64,000 nt of DNA from Fen-1058 sp964398185 (lineage in GTDB: Bacteria > Chloroflexota > Anaerolineae > Fen-1058): positions 3,531-67,530 of the forward strand of contig CAYNML010000027.1 of the NCBI GenBank assembly GCA_964398185.1, given 5' to 3'. Under the pieces are notes generated by a model, which was given only the letters and a program-made list of their open reading frames with translations, was not told the DNA's origin and searched no databases. The translations under genes and the position numbers were made by a program. This document shows, piece after piece, positions 1 through 8,666 of the stretch (positions are counted from its first letter, which is position 1; each line of letters starts with the position of its first letter).

Positions 1-2838
1 CATCCGATTGGCATGCACAGCCCGTTCGAGCACAATGACGCCGGCAACATCTCGCACGATGCTTACCCGGTCGGACAGACCGGCAGCCCCGGCGGACTAT
101 GGGGGCCGTACGATTATCCGTGGCAGATGCTGGTACCGCTGTTCGGCGCGAATCCGCACCCGTCGATCAAAACCGAGCCTTACGGCGGAACGCAGATGGT
201 GCAAGTGGAAGTGGAGTACGCGCTGGCCGTGTCGCCCTACACCTGGAAAGCCAGCGGCTATCAGGACTACGCCCCCAACGGCCTGCCCGATATCGATCAG
301 AAGCAAGACAACTGGAAGAATCTCTTTGTGCCGGGCGGACAATGGTCCTTCTGCGGTCCGGTCGCCGCGGCCAACTCGCTGTGGTGGTTCGACTCGAAAT
401 TTGAAGCCAGCCCCGTTACGCCGACGATGATTAACGATCACTATCCGTTGATCAGCGCCTACGGTCAGTGGGACGATCATGATCCGCTCAACGTTGACGA
501 TCCGGCGACGCCGTGGTCGACGCTGCCGCCTTTCGCCGGTGAATTCGTGGAAGACCTGGCGCACCGCTTCGGCACCGACATGATTGGCAGCGGCACGATC
601 ATCACGAACCTGTACACCGGCATCGATCAGTACCTGATCCATACCGGCCTGCGTCAAGGCTACGTGATCACGCAAGTCCACGCGCCCGACTTCTGGTGGG
701 TGGCGGAAGAAGTGGAGCGCAGCGAAGATGTGATCCTGCTGCTGGGCTTCTACGCTTCCACCGGGCCGGTGTCCGAACGCATCGGCGGGCACTACGTCAC
801 CGTGCCCGGCGTCGACAAGAAGAACGGCCTCATCGCGTTCTCCGATCCGTACTGGGATCGCGCCGAAACGAGCTGGCCGTTGGCCAACGTGCAGGGGCCG
901 ATCTTCACGCAAGGCCGCGTGGCGCATGGCTCACTCGTCAGCCATATCCCGATCCCCGGCCATCCCGGCGCCACTCACAACGACGCGGGCAACCTCTCGC
1001 ACGATATCTATCCGGTCGCGGCGCTCCCCGGCAGCGGCGGAACGTGGGGGCCGATCGGGTACGCGCAGACCACTAGCGACACGCTCAACTTTGGGGGAAT
1101 GAACGGCGGCGGCATCAACTTGCCGATAGGCTTCCCCGTTTCTGCTCAAGTCGAATGGGCCATTGCAGTCTCGCCCGTGGCCGATGTGTGGGTTCACAAG
1201 ACCGTGACGCCGCTCACCGTCACGCACGGCGCGGCTATCACGTTCACGTTGTCCTTTGGCAACAATGGCTCGCTGCCCGCGGCCGATGTGCTGATCACCG
1301 ACGTGCTGCCGTCACAACTGATCAATTACACGTGGACGGCCTCACTCCCGATTACGCCGCTCGCCCCGACGACGTATGCGTGGCGGGTGCCCGATCTGGC
1401 GTGGCAGCAGGGCGGCGTCATCACCATCACGGGCCGCATCACCGCAGCCGACGTGCATCTGATCGTCACCAACACCGCCGCCATCGACACCCGCAGTATC
1501 GAGCAAGATCAATTGCCGGCGCTGTCCAACCGGACCTGGGCGGCCTTCACCATCGTCAACCCCGATATCGACCTTGCCCCGCTCAATGTCGTCACGCTGA
1601 CCCAGGGGCTGTCCACCACCCGATCGATCACCGTGGCGAACCTGGGCCAAGCGCCGCTGACGTGGAGCAGCGCCGAGGTTCCACCTGTGGCCTGGTTAAG
1701 CAGCACGCCCGTCAACGGCGGGGTGCCGCCGCAGCGCAGCACGCCCATCACGTTGACGTTCGATGCGACGGGCCTGTTCAGCAGCACTTACACCACCACG
1801 CTGCGCTTCACCAGCGACGATCCCGACGAGCCGGTCGTCGATCTGCCCGTCACGCTGATCGTCCCGCCGCCCGACATTCATCTCAACCCCGATCGCGTGG
1901 CGATCACGCTCACCACCGGCGCGGCGGCCACGCACTGGATCACCGTCGCCAACGCGGGCCACTCGACGCTGACGTGGAGCGCCGCCGAAATGCCTGCCGT
2001 CACGTGGCTGAGTGAACTGCCCGTCACTGGCAGTGTGCCGCCGGCCAGCAGCACACCCGTCACGCTGACGTTCAACGCCGCGGGCCTGAACGGCACGTAC
2101 ACCACCACGCTGCGCTTCACCAGCGACGACCCCGATCAACCGCAGCTCGACGCGCCGCTCACGCTGACCGTCCTTGCGCCGCACATCGTCATCACGCCGA
2201 CCGCGCTCAGCGCGGCGTTGCCGCGCAACACCAGCGCCGCGCAGCCGATCACCATCGCCAACACCGGCGCGGCAACCCTGACGTGGATTCTCAACGAAAT
2301 GCCGGCCGTGTCGTGGCTGAGCGAAGCGCCCGGCAGCGGCCTGATCGCGCCGTACACTGCCGCACCCGTCAACGTCACCTTCGATGCGACCGGCCTGCTG
2401 AGCGGCACGTACACCACCACCCTGCGCTTCACCAGCGACGATCCCGATCAGCCGTGGCTCGACGCGCCGATCACGCTCACAGTGCTGTCACCCGACATCG
2501 TCGTTGCGCCGCAAGTCTTTGCGGTGACCCTCGCACGCAACCTAAGCGTGACGCACGTGCTGAGCATCACCAATCAGGGCAACTACGGTCTCGCCTGGAC
2601 GCTCAGCGAAACGCCCACAGTCACCTGGTTGGACGAAGCTGGCTATGGCGGCGCCATCGGGCCGAACACCACGGCCTTGATCGCCATCACATTTGATACC
2701 ACCGGCCTGGCGAGCGGCGTCTACACCACCACGCTGCGCCTCGTCAGTGACGACCCCGATCAACCGCAGCTCGATCTGCCCGTCACGCTCAGCGTGCCAT
2801 ATGAACTCTATCTGCCGTTGATCACCAAGCACTACTGA
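1..2838 (+). CDS. Exported C39-like peptidase/BACON-repeat protein, 5' partial
   Basis: The frame is open from base 1 and the first codons (HPIG before the first Met at 13) repeat a pattern found again near 955 (HNDAGN-SHD-YPV), so the true start lies upstream of the window. Counting from the Met at 13, residues 105-290 look like a papain/C39-type cysteine peptidase: CGP with Cys114, GGHYVTV with His260 and Asp278 in FSDPYWD. A DUF11-like domain follows (about 395-510). Then come four BACON/ASH-like repeats of about 100 residues, each with W[LI]S or WLDE, FDATGL and YTTTLR..SDDPD. The protein ends in YELYLPLITKHY, a tail shared with the giant protein at 57700-62622. It is probably cell-surface. 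Catalysis is inferred from motif spacing only. Confidence 0.8.
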   Translation, partial: HPIGMHSPFEHNDAGNISHDAYPVGQTGSPGGLWGPYDYPWQMLVPLFGANPHPSIKTEPYGGTQMVQVEVEYALAVSPYTWKASGYQDYAPNGLPDIDQKQDNWKNLFVPGGQWSFCGPVAAANSLWWFDSKFEASPVTPTMINDHYPLISAYGQWDDHDPLNVDDPATPWSTLPPFAGEFVEDLAHRFGTDMIGSGTIITNLYTGIDQYLIHTGLRQGYVITQVHAPDFWWVAEEVERSEDVILLLGFYASTGPVSERIGGHYVTVPGVDKKNGLIAFSDPYWDRAETSWPLANVQGPIFTQGRVAHGSLVSHIPIPGHPGATHNDAGNLSHDIYPVAALPGSGGTWGPIGYAQTTSDTLNFGGMNGGGINLPIGFPVSAQVEWAIAVSPVADVWVHKTVTPLTVTHGAAITFTLSFGNNGSLPAADVLITDVLPSQLINYTWTASLPITPLAPTTYAWRVPDLAWQQGGVITITGRITAADVHLIVTNTAAIDTRSIEQDQLPALSNRTWAAFTIVNPDIDLAPLNVVTLTQGLSTTRSITVANLGQAPLTWSSAEVPPVAWLSSTPVNGGVPPQRSTPITLTFDATGLFSSTYTTTLRFTSDDPDEPVVDLPVTLIVPPPDIHLNPDRVAITLTTGAAATHWITVANAGHSTLTWSAAEMPAVTWLSELPVTGSVPPASSTPVTLTFNAAGLNGTYTTTLRFTSDDPDQPQLDAPLTLTVLAPHIVITPTALSAALPRNTSAAQPITIANTGAATLTWILNEMPAVSWLSEAPGSGLIAPYTAAPVNVTFDATGLLSGTYTTTLRFTSDDPDQPWLDAPITLTVLSPDIVVAPQVFAVTLARNLSVTHVLSITNQGNYGLAWTLSETPTVTWLDEAGYGGAIGPNTTALIAITFDTTGLASGVYTTTLRLVSDDPDQPQLDLPVTLSVPYELYLPLITKHY

Positions 2839-2858
2839 CACGCAGCCGCACCCCGATT

Positions 2859-2895
2859 CCCTCTCCTGGAATCGTCTGTGAATTCCAGGAGAGGG
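2859..2895 (+). terminator. Hairpin downstream of the exported protein
   Basis: Perfect 14-bp arms (CCCTCTCCTGGAAT and its complement) surround a 9-nt loop, starting 20 nt after the stop. There is no T-run, so it may act as a processing or bidirectional terminator. Confidence 0.55.
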
Positions 2896-2898
2896 GCG

Positions 2899-2928
2899 TC
2901 ACGTTTCACATTTCACGTTATACTTTCA
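2899..2928. repeat. Heptad-word tract (CGTTTCA type)
   Basis: Short tract of ACGTTTCAC-like words directly before the methylase-like gene. The same words recur near 10606, 17002, 18911, 39541 and 51791. It also contains TATACT at 2919-2924, only 6 nt before the ATG, so transcription from it would give a leaderless mRNA. No Shine-Dalgarno sequence is visible. Confidence 0.6.
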
Positions 2929-2930
2929 CC

Positions 2931-5081
2931 ATGCAGTTCTTCATCCCGTCCGACAGCGCTCCGCGTCTGCGCGTGCTGCCCACGGCCTTTAACGCCGTGC
3001 CGCCGGCCGTGGCGCGCGCCGCCATCGAGCAGCACACGCAGCCCGGCGACGTGATCCTCGATCCGTTCGCCAGCGGCCTCGGCGTGCTGCAAGCCGCGCT
3101 CGAATTGGGACGCAAAGTCATCGCGGCCTCGTTCAATCCAATCAATGCGCTGGCGCTGCGCGCCACGCTGTGGCCCACGGACGCCCGATCGGCTTTCACG
3201 CACCTCGAAGATGCGTTGAAAGTGGCGCATCGCTTGAATGAGAACATCCTGAAACTCTACACCGCCAACTGTCCGACCTGCGGCAAAGCCGTGATCGCGC
3301 AGCACTTCATCTGGGATCGTGAACGCAGTCAGCCGATCGAGAAACATGTGCTCTGCCCGATTTGCGGCGAGAATGCCGGCCCGCTCGAAGACGACGACTT
3401 CAAGGAACTCCAGAAGCTCGACGCGCGCGGCCTGCCGTTCTGGATGCTGCAGGGCCGCGTCATCGATCAGAACCACGAAGACGCCGATCGCGTGAGCGAT
3501 GTGCTGGACGCTTACACGCCGCGCGCACAGGCGGCGCTCGGCGACATCCTATTGAAGTTCGAGTCGTTGAGCGAAGAGGATCAATCGGCCCTGCGGCCCG
3601 CACTGCTCGCCACGCTCGACGCCTGCACGGCGCTGCACACACCCGACGAAGCGCGTTACCCCAGCGGCCTCAAACCGCCCGCGCGTTTCATCGAGCGCAA
3701 CATGTGGCTCGAACTCGAACGCCAGGTCTCTCTCCGTCCCTCCATCTCTCCATCATTGCCGCGGGTTGCCACCATTGACGAGCTGTTCGCCTCCGACGCG
3801 CCCGCCGTCTGTTTGCTCGTTCTGCCCGCGCGCGAACTCGCCAGGCGGCTGCCCGCCAAATCGATCCCGCTCATTGTCACACACCCGCCGCTGCCGCGTC
3901 CCGGCTTCTGGTCGCTCAGCGCGGTGTGGGGCGCGTGGTTGTGGGGCAAGCAGAGCAGCCTCGTCGATCATCTGCGGCCGCTGCTCTCGCGCAAGCGCAC
4001 CAGTTGGGACTGGCAGTGGCGCGCCATCGGCTCGGCGCTGAACGTGCTGCATCCGGCGCTCCGCGACGATGCCCGGCTGGTCATGAGTTACCCCGCCGAA
4101 GAAGCGATTGCGGACAGCGTTAGTCTGGCTGCGGCGCATGCCCAGTTGCGCAGCGCATCGCTGGTGTGTGATCCGCTCGACGGGGTGCGCGGCACGTGGC
4201 GTGTGGCGCAAGATGGTATCTGGCGCGGGCCAGTTAACAACTTGCCCTACATCCTGGAAAATCGTGCCGAGCCTACTCACGAACTGGTCTTGCGCGCGGG
4301 CCTGCTGGAAGCGTGGGGACAATCATCGCTCCTGGCGGAGATCGCGGCGCAGTCAGAAGGTGAGCAGACGCCGCTGGCCGTGCTGCGCGGCAAGATCGAT
4401 CAGGCGTGGAGTGCGCTGCGCGAACTCGAGCCGCATCGCAAGTGGCTCATGCTGCCGCCGCCGCCGGCGAGCCCGTTGGCCGATCGGGTGGAGTTGCGCG
4501 TGCGCGATCTGCTGCGCGCGCAGACCGCATGGCACGGCGATGATCTGCTGCACCAGCTCTATCGCGATTTTCCCGGCATTCTCACGCCCGATCGTGCGTT
4601 GGTGGCGACGACGATTCATTCGTACGCCGAGGACATTCGCTTTGCGAGTATTCAACTGCGGGCAGAAGATCAGGCTGAAGCACGCCGCCGCGAAGTGGCC
4701 GAAATCGATCACTTGCTGCGGAGCACGGGGGAACGACTCGGGGTGGACGTCAACGTGGTCATCTCTGGCGAACAACACCGCGTCACCTGGTCGACGCCCG
4801 GCGAGATGATCTATCACTTTGTGGTGCAGGCCACCGCCGAGATTCTGCCCCTGCTGCAAGACAGTTCCGGCGTACTGGTCATTCCCGGCGGGCGCGCCAC
4901 GCTGTTACAACACAAGCTCGCCCGCGATGCGCGCCTGCGCGGAACGCACTGGCAGGTGCTCAAATTCAGTTCGCTGCGCCGCGCCGCCCAGCACCGCGAT
5001 CTCTCCCGCGCCACGTTCCCGCTGGCCTTTGGGCTGGAACCACCCATCGAGCAGGCGGCGACGCAGATTCCCTTGCTGTAA
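2931..5081 (+). CDS. DNA methylase-like protein, probably degenerate
   Basis: 716 residues. The N-terminus carries a methyltransferase-type motif I (DPFASGLG from Asp44) followed by SFNPINALALRATLWP, as in N6-adenine/N4-cytosine methylases that bind S-adenosylmethionine. A zinc-ribbon-like insert has CPTC (Cys114, Cys117) and CPIC (Cys142, Cys145). The catalytic motif IV of this class (DPPY/SPPY) appears to be VTHPPLPRPGFW, with His318 before the two prolines. The acidic or serine residue and the aromatic residue are both missing. The C-terminal half matches nothing I recognise. No restriction partner lies nearby. It may be an inactive or repurposed methylase fold. Confidence 0.6.
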   Translation: MQFFIPSDSAPRLRVLPTAFNAVPPAVARAAIEQHTQPGDVILDPFASGLGVLQAALELGRKVIAASFNPINALALRATLWPTDARSAFTHLEDALKVAHRLNENILKLYTANCPTCGKAVIAQHFIWDRERSQPIEKHVLCPICGENAGPLEDDDFKELQKLDARGLPFWMLQGRVIDQNHEDADRVSDVLDAYTPRAQAALGDILLKFESLSEEDQSALRPALLATLDACTALHTPDEARYPSGLKPPARFIERNMWLELERQVSLRPSISPSLPRVATIDELFASDAPAVCLLVLPARELARRLPAKSIPLIVTHPPLPRPGFWSLSAVWGAWLWGKQSSLVDHLRPLLSRKRTSWDWQWRAIGSALNVLHPALRDDARLVMSYPAEEAIADSVSLAAAHAQLRSASLVCDPLDGVRGTWRVAQDGIWRGPVNNLPYILENRAEPTHELVLRAGLLEAWGQSSLLAEIAAQSEGEQTPLAVLRGKIDQAWSALRELEPHRKWLMLPPPPASPLADRVELRVRDLLRAQTAWHGDDLLHQLYRDFPGILTPDRALVATTIHSYAEDIRFASIQLRAEDQAEARRREVAEIDHLLRSTGERLGVDVNVVISGEQHRVTWSTPGEMIYHFVVQATAEILPLLQDSSGVLVIPGGRATLLQHKLARDARLRGTHWQVLKFSSLRRAAQHRDLSRATFPLAFGLEPPIEQAATQIPLL

Positions 5082-5174
5082 GCACACTGACAAGCTGACT
5101 AGCTGAAGGGATGACAAAATGATCTCTGCGCCAGATCACCTTGTCACCCTGTCCTCGCTTTTCCTGATCCCCGC

Positions 5175-6656
5175 TCAACTGATCCCTGATCCCCGCTCTC
5201 GTTCCTCGGGCGGTTCCATGTGGATCGTCACGTGCTCCAATTGCGGCAGTTCGGCGCGCAGCTGCCGCTCCACGCGCTCGGCGATCAAGTGCGCTTCCAC
5301 CAGCGAGGTTTCGCCGTCCACTTCACAGTGCATTGACAGATCGATCCGATTAGGGAGGTGGCTGTGCCGCAAGATGATGTGATGCCCCGCGCCGCAGCCG
5401 CACACCTCGTCAGCGATCTGAATGATGCGCTGGCGCAGCGCGTCGGCCTCGGCCCCCTCGATCGGTTTGGGATGATCCCCCGGCTCCGTCGGCTCCAGGT
5501 GCGTCACAATCTCCATCAGCTGCGGAATCTCCGTGCGAGCGCGTGCTTCGAACTCGCTGACGATGCGGTGTGACATGTCCAGCGACAGCGCGGCATTGAT
5601 CTCCACATCCACATCGACGATGTAACCGCCGCCCAGCACATCGATGTGCAAGTTGTGAATACCCAGACCCAGCCCGTCGGCCAACTGGCGCAGCTGCACC
5701 GCCAGCGTCTCCCATTCCGACGCGGGCGTGTGCTGCCCCGGCTCGATGTGCACCACCGCATCGACCACGCCCGGAATTTGATCTTTCACCCGGCGCTCCA
5801 CTTCGCTGGCAATCGCGTGCGCCTGCTCGGTGGCCATCGCCGGATCGACCTTGACGTGCAGATCGAGATGCACGTCGTCTTCGCGGCCGCGACTGCGCAC
5901 CTTCGTCGCGAACCACACGCCCGGCACCTGGCGCGCGATGTCCTCGACCACGTGCGGATCGATGGCGGCGCTGTCGGTCAACACGCTCGCCGTTGCGCTG
6001 AGGATGCGATAGGCAGCCACGGCCACGTAGGCCACGATGCCCAGCGCCACGACGATGTCGAGCCACGGCAGCCCGATGGCCGATCCCAGCAACCCGATCA
6101 GCGCCGCCAGCGATACAAAGATGTTGATGCGCGTGCTGGTCGCATCAGCCAGCAGTACATCGCTGCCCAGTTCACGTCCGCGCCGCCCCTCATACCACAC
6201 GACAAAAATGTTGATCGGCAGGGTCAGCAGGATCAATGCCAGGGAGAGCGGCGTGACCGTAGGCGGTTGGCCGCCCGACAAGCGCTCGAGCACATCTTGC
6301 AGCACTTCCCAACCGGCCAGCAGCATCAACCCGCCGATGCCCAGCGTGGCGATGGTTTCGTATTTGCGGTGACCGTAAGGATGTTCGGGGTCGGGCGGAT
6401 CGGAGGCCGCGCGCAGGCCCAACAACCCGATGACGTTGGACGACGCATCGACCAGCGCGTTGAAGGCGTCGGCCAGCACCGCGATCGATCCGGTCAGCGC
6501 CCCGACGACGAACTTGATCGCCGTCACGAGCAGATTGAGGATCATCATTCCGATCAAGACGCGCTTGACCGAGCGATGGTAGTGCGCCAAACCTTGCGGC
6601 GTCGGTGCGGACACGATACGTTCACCCCAGTTGAAAGCACCCGCGCCAGATTGCAC
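5175..6656 (-). CDS. Cation diffusion facilitator with three C-terminal dimer domains
   Basis: 493 residues. The CDF membrane core spans about 30-225, with HPYGHRKYE after TM2. It is followed by three consecutive ZT-dimer-like cytoplasmic domains (about 228-310, 318-400, 405-485), each ending in a V.HxEP pattern. Most family members have one such domain, so this one is long. The metal site looks eroded. TM2 has Asn66 and Asp70 where FieF has Asp/Asp. TM5 reads ADATSTRIN, with Ser174 and Asn178 where HxxxD or DxxxD is expected. It may be a transporter of altered specificity or a sensor. It is transcribed divergently from the hydrolase gene at 6816. Confidence 0.85.
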   Translation of the reverse strand: MQSGAGAFNWGERIVSAPTPQGLAHYHRSVKRVLIGMMILNLLVTAIKFVVGALTGSIAVLADAFNALVDASSNVIGLLGLRAASDPPDPEHPYGHRKYETIATLGIGGLMLLAGWEVLQDVLERLSGGQPPTVTPLSLALILLTLPINIFVVWYEGRRGRELGSDVLLADATSTRINIFVSLAALIGLLGSAIGLPWLDIVVALGIVAYVAVAAYRILSATASVLTDSAAIDPHVVEDIARQVPGVWFATKVRSRGREDDVHLDLHVKVDPAMATEQAHAIASEVERRVKDQIPGVVDAVVHIEPGQHTPASEWETLAVQLRQLADGLGLGIHNLHIDVLGGGYIVDVDVEINAALSLDMSHRIVSEFEARARTEIPQLMEIVTHLEPTEPGDHPKPIEGAEADALRQRIIQIADEVCGCGAGHHIILRHSHLPNRIDLSMHCEVDGETSLVEAHLIAERVERQLRAELPQLEHVTIHMEPPEERERGSGIS

Positions 6657-6719
6657 GGGTGTGCGGCGATTATACGGGAAGGATGCTTGTCTCGCAATTG
6701 CAGTTTGTCACCCGGCAGT

Positions 6720-6760
6720 GCTGACGTGTCATCGCCAGCGGATGACACATCAGCCTTTTT
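6720..6760 (+). terminator. Stem-loop with T-run in the divergent intergenic region
   Basis: GCTGACGTGTCATC (6720-6733) pairs with GATGACACATCAGC (6741-6754) and is followed by CTTTTT. No plus-strand gene precedes it and its T-run overlaps the next promoter's -35 box. It could insulate that promoter or act as an operator. Confidence 0.5.
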
Positions 6761-6787
6761 GGCGCTGCTGGACAGTCGGGCTATAAT
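6759..6787 (+). promoter_or_regulatory. Promoter of the lysophospholipase gene
   Basis: TTGGCG, a 17-nt spacer, then a perfect TATAAT. The start codon lies 29 nt downstream, after an ACGGAG ribosome binding site. Confidence 0.7.
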
Positions 6788-6815
6788 GGTCTCACCCCAC
6801 TCACGGAGATCGTCC

Positions 6816-7676
6816 ATGCGCCATACCGAAGGTCATTTCACCACATCCGACGGATCAACCATCTACACACAAGCCTGGCGGCCCGATGCTGCGCCGCAAG
6901 CCAGCCTGCTCATCGTGCACGGACTGGGCGAGCACAGCGGGCGCTACGGCAACTACGTGGACTACTTCGTGCCGCGCGGCTATGCGCTGTACAGTTTCGA
7001 CACGCGCGGGCATGGCCGCTCCAGCGGTCCGCGCGGCCATATCGATCACTTCGATCAGTTCGTGGCGGACATCGACCAACGGGCTGCCGAGGCCCGATCG
7101 GATTGGCCGGGCACGCCGTTGTTTGTCCTCGCGCACAGCCTGGGATCGCTGATGGGCTTGAGCTATGCGCGCCAGTACCCCGATCGCTTGACGGGTCTCA
7201 TCGTGACCGGCACGGCGCTGCAAGACGCCCTGCAAATGCCAGCGTGGAAACGCAATCTGGCCAACATCCTCAGCCGCATCACCCCGTCGCTGAAATTGAA
7301 CAACGGCGTCGCCCTGTCCGGCCTCTCGCACGATCCGGCGGTCATCGCCGCCTTCGAGGCCGATCCGCTGACACACACGTGGGGCACCCCGCGCCTCGAC
7401 GCCGAGGTCAAGGCGACGCGCGCGCAGATCATGCAGAGCGCCCCGCGCTGGCGCGTGCCGACGCTGATGCTGCACGGCGGCAGCGATCCAATCTGCCTGG
7501 CGGAAGGTGCGCGGCAGTTCGCGGCGCAGACGCCGCCCGGCATGGTGGCATACCGCGAATATCCCGGTCTGTATCACGAGATTCACAACGAGACGGAAAA
7601 GACCCAGGTGTTTGGCGACGTCGCAGCCTGGCTGGCGGGCCGGTTGCGCGCGGTTGGAAAAGTCGCAGCGCAGTAG
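6816..7676 (+). CDS. Alpha/beta hydrolase, monoacylglycerol lipase/lysophospholipase type
   Basis: 286 residues, single domain. The oxyanion stretch is IVHGLGEHSGRY, typical of PldB/monoglyceride lipase. The nucleophile elbow is AHSLGS. The Asp is in HGGSDPICL and the His in YPGLYHEIHNE. The predicted reaction is hydrolysis of monoacylglycerols or lysophospholipids, probably in the cytoplasm since no signal peptide is seen. The ATG at 6816 is chosen because it follows GGAG and a consensus promoter. The frame is open far upstream, but that stretch is the complement of the CDF gene. Confidence 0.88.
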   Translation: MRHTEGHFTTSDGSTIYTQAWRPDAAPQASLLIVHGLGEHSGRYGNYVDYFVPRGYALYSFDTRGHGRSSGPRGHIDHFDQFVADIDQRAAEARSDWPGTPLFVLAHSLGSLMGLSYARQYPDRLTGLIVTGTALQDALQMPAWKRNLANILSRITPSLKLNNGVALSGLSHDPAVIAAFEADPLTHTWGTPRLDAEVKATRAQIMQSAPRWRVPTLMLHGGSDPICLAEGARQFAAQTPPGMVAYREYPGLYHEIHNETEKTQVFGDVAAWLAGRLRAVGKVAAQ

Positions 7677-7688
7677 GAGTATTGGGGG

Positions 7689-7716
7689 ATAGACGCGGGT
7701 TGGAGTTTGCGTCTAT
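7689..7716. other. Small inverted repeat between hydrolase and pilin genes
   Basis: ATAGACGC and GCGTCTAT form 8-bp arms around 12 nt. It lies 12 nt after the hydrolase stop and 57 nt before the pilin start. It could be a weak terminator or a regulator site. Confidence 0.35.
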
Positions 7717-7773
7717 GATCACAACGAGCAGCCGCGGCGTGACTTCATCCAACGTTGAGAGGAGGTGATCACC

Positions 7774-7920
7774 ATGCTCTATCTGCCGAGCGAACAGGGA
7801 CAAGGCATTGTTGAATACGCACTTCTTCTGGCGTTGGTCACCATCACGGTCATTGTCATCCTCGCCCTGATTGGACCGGCGATTGGCAATGTGTTCTCCA
7901 ACCTGTACGCCAACGTCTGA
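7774..7920 (+). CDS. Flp-type (type IVb) pilin, 48 residues
   Basis: A tiny gene with an excellent Shine-Dalgarno (AGGAGGTGATC at 7760-7770, matching 11 nt of the usual 16S 3' end). The product begins MLYLPSEQG and continues QGIVEYALLLALV, followed by a hydrophobic helix. Cleavage after Gly9 by a prepilin peptidase would put Glu at position 5 and Tyr at 6 of the mature protein, as in Flp/Fap pilins. Short length, one hydrophobic helix and a Gly-rich polar end fit the family. No tad/cpa assembly genes are in the window, so it is an orphan pilin locus here. A strong terminator follows. Confidence 0.85.
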   Translation: MLYLPSEQGQGIVEYALLLALVTITVIVILALIGPAIGNVFSNLYANV

Positions 7921-7952
7921 TCGACAGGCCGCACTCCGAGTACGGTAACGCG

Positions 7953-7988
7953 CAACCGGGTCTCACATTGAGACCCGGTTGTCGTTTT
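7953..7988 (+). terminator. Rho-independent terminator after the pilin gene
   Basis: CAACCGGGTCTCA and its complement (13-bp perfect stem, 3-nt loop) followed by TCGTTTTATTT. It sits at the border of two convergent genes and may serve both. Confidence 0.85.
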
Positions 7989-8634
7989 ATTTCTTTTTCA
8001 AGACTTCGCGGTACAGGTTGGCCGGCTGGCCGCCGCTGCGCGCCTGCTTCTGGCGCTCGCGCCAGCGATCCTTGTAGTCGCTGATCTCACGGTTGAGATC
8101 CATCCAGTCTTCCACCCATAGCACCAGCGCGCGGTTGTCCGACGAGAAGACCAGGTTGCCCAGCCAGAAACGCATGGACCGCACGGACATGGGCCAGCTG
8201 TTCATCTCGACGATCACCGCCGTCTGCCCGCCATAGCGATCGTCCATGACGAATTTGCGCTCGCCGCGCGACAGGCCGCCCTTCTCAAACACGTGGAACA
8301 GCGTATTGGGCCGCGTCTCGTGCACCCGCTTGTAGGAAAAGACCACCTGATACAGCGGGGCGCGGATTTTGATGTGGCGATCGCTGCATTGCACGTACGG
8401 CACGCGCGTGGCGATGAAACGCACGCTGGCGATGATCAGCAGCAGCAAGCCGACGATAAGGAGCGCCCAATCGAGCTGGTACACCCACGGCACGTTGACC
8501 CACGTCTCGGCCGGCAGCAGGCGAATCGCGCCGAACAACGCCAGCACGGCGAGGGCGGCAACAAAGAACAGTCCCAGATTGCGGCGAAAACGCACGCGAT
8601 AAACCAACAACGGATGCTTCTTGCCTGTTGCCAT
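7987..8634 (-). CDS. Two-TM membrane protein with PH-like cytoplasmic domain
   Basis: 215 residues. The ATG at 8634 is supported by AGGAGG seven bases upstream; the frame continues further but without an equal start. After a basic N-terminus (KKHPLLVYRVRFRRN) come two hydrophobic helices (about 19-38 and 50-70). A soluble part with IKIRAPLYQVVFSYKRVHETRP resembles bacterial PH-like folds. The C-terminus is charged. No catalytic motif is visible and the function is unknown. It lies 32 nt downstream of the endonuclease III gene and is probably cotranscribed. Confidence 0.7.
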   Translation of the reverse strand: MATGKKHPLLVYRVRFRRNLGLFFVAALAVLALFGAIRLLPAETWVNVPWVYQLDWALLIVGLLLLIIASVRFIATRVPYVQCSDRHIKIRAPLYQVVFSYKRVHETRPNTLFHVFEKGGLSRGERKFVMDDRYGGQTAVIVEMNSWPMSVRSMRFWLGNLVFSSDNRALVLWVEDWMDLNREISDYKDRWRERQKQARSGGQPANLYREVLKKK

Positions 8635-8666
8635 CGGCTTTCCTCCTGCCCGTTTGATTGCTGCGG

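Noticed and set aside
5646..6815. Long plus-strand frame leading into the lysophospholipase
   Set aside because: It is the complement of the CDF gene; the promoter and ribosome site place the start at 6816.
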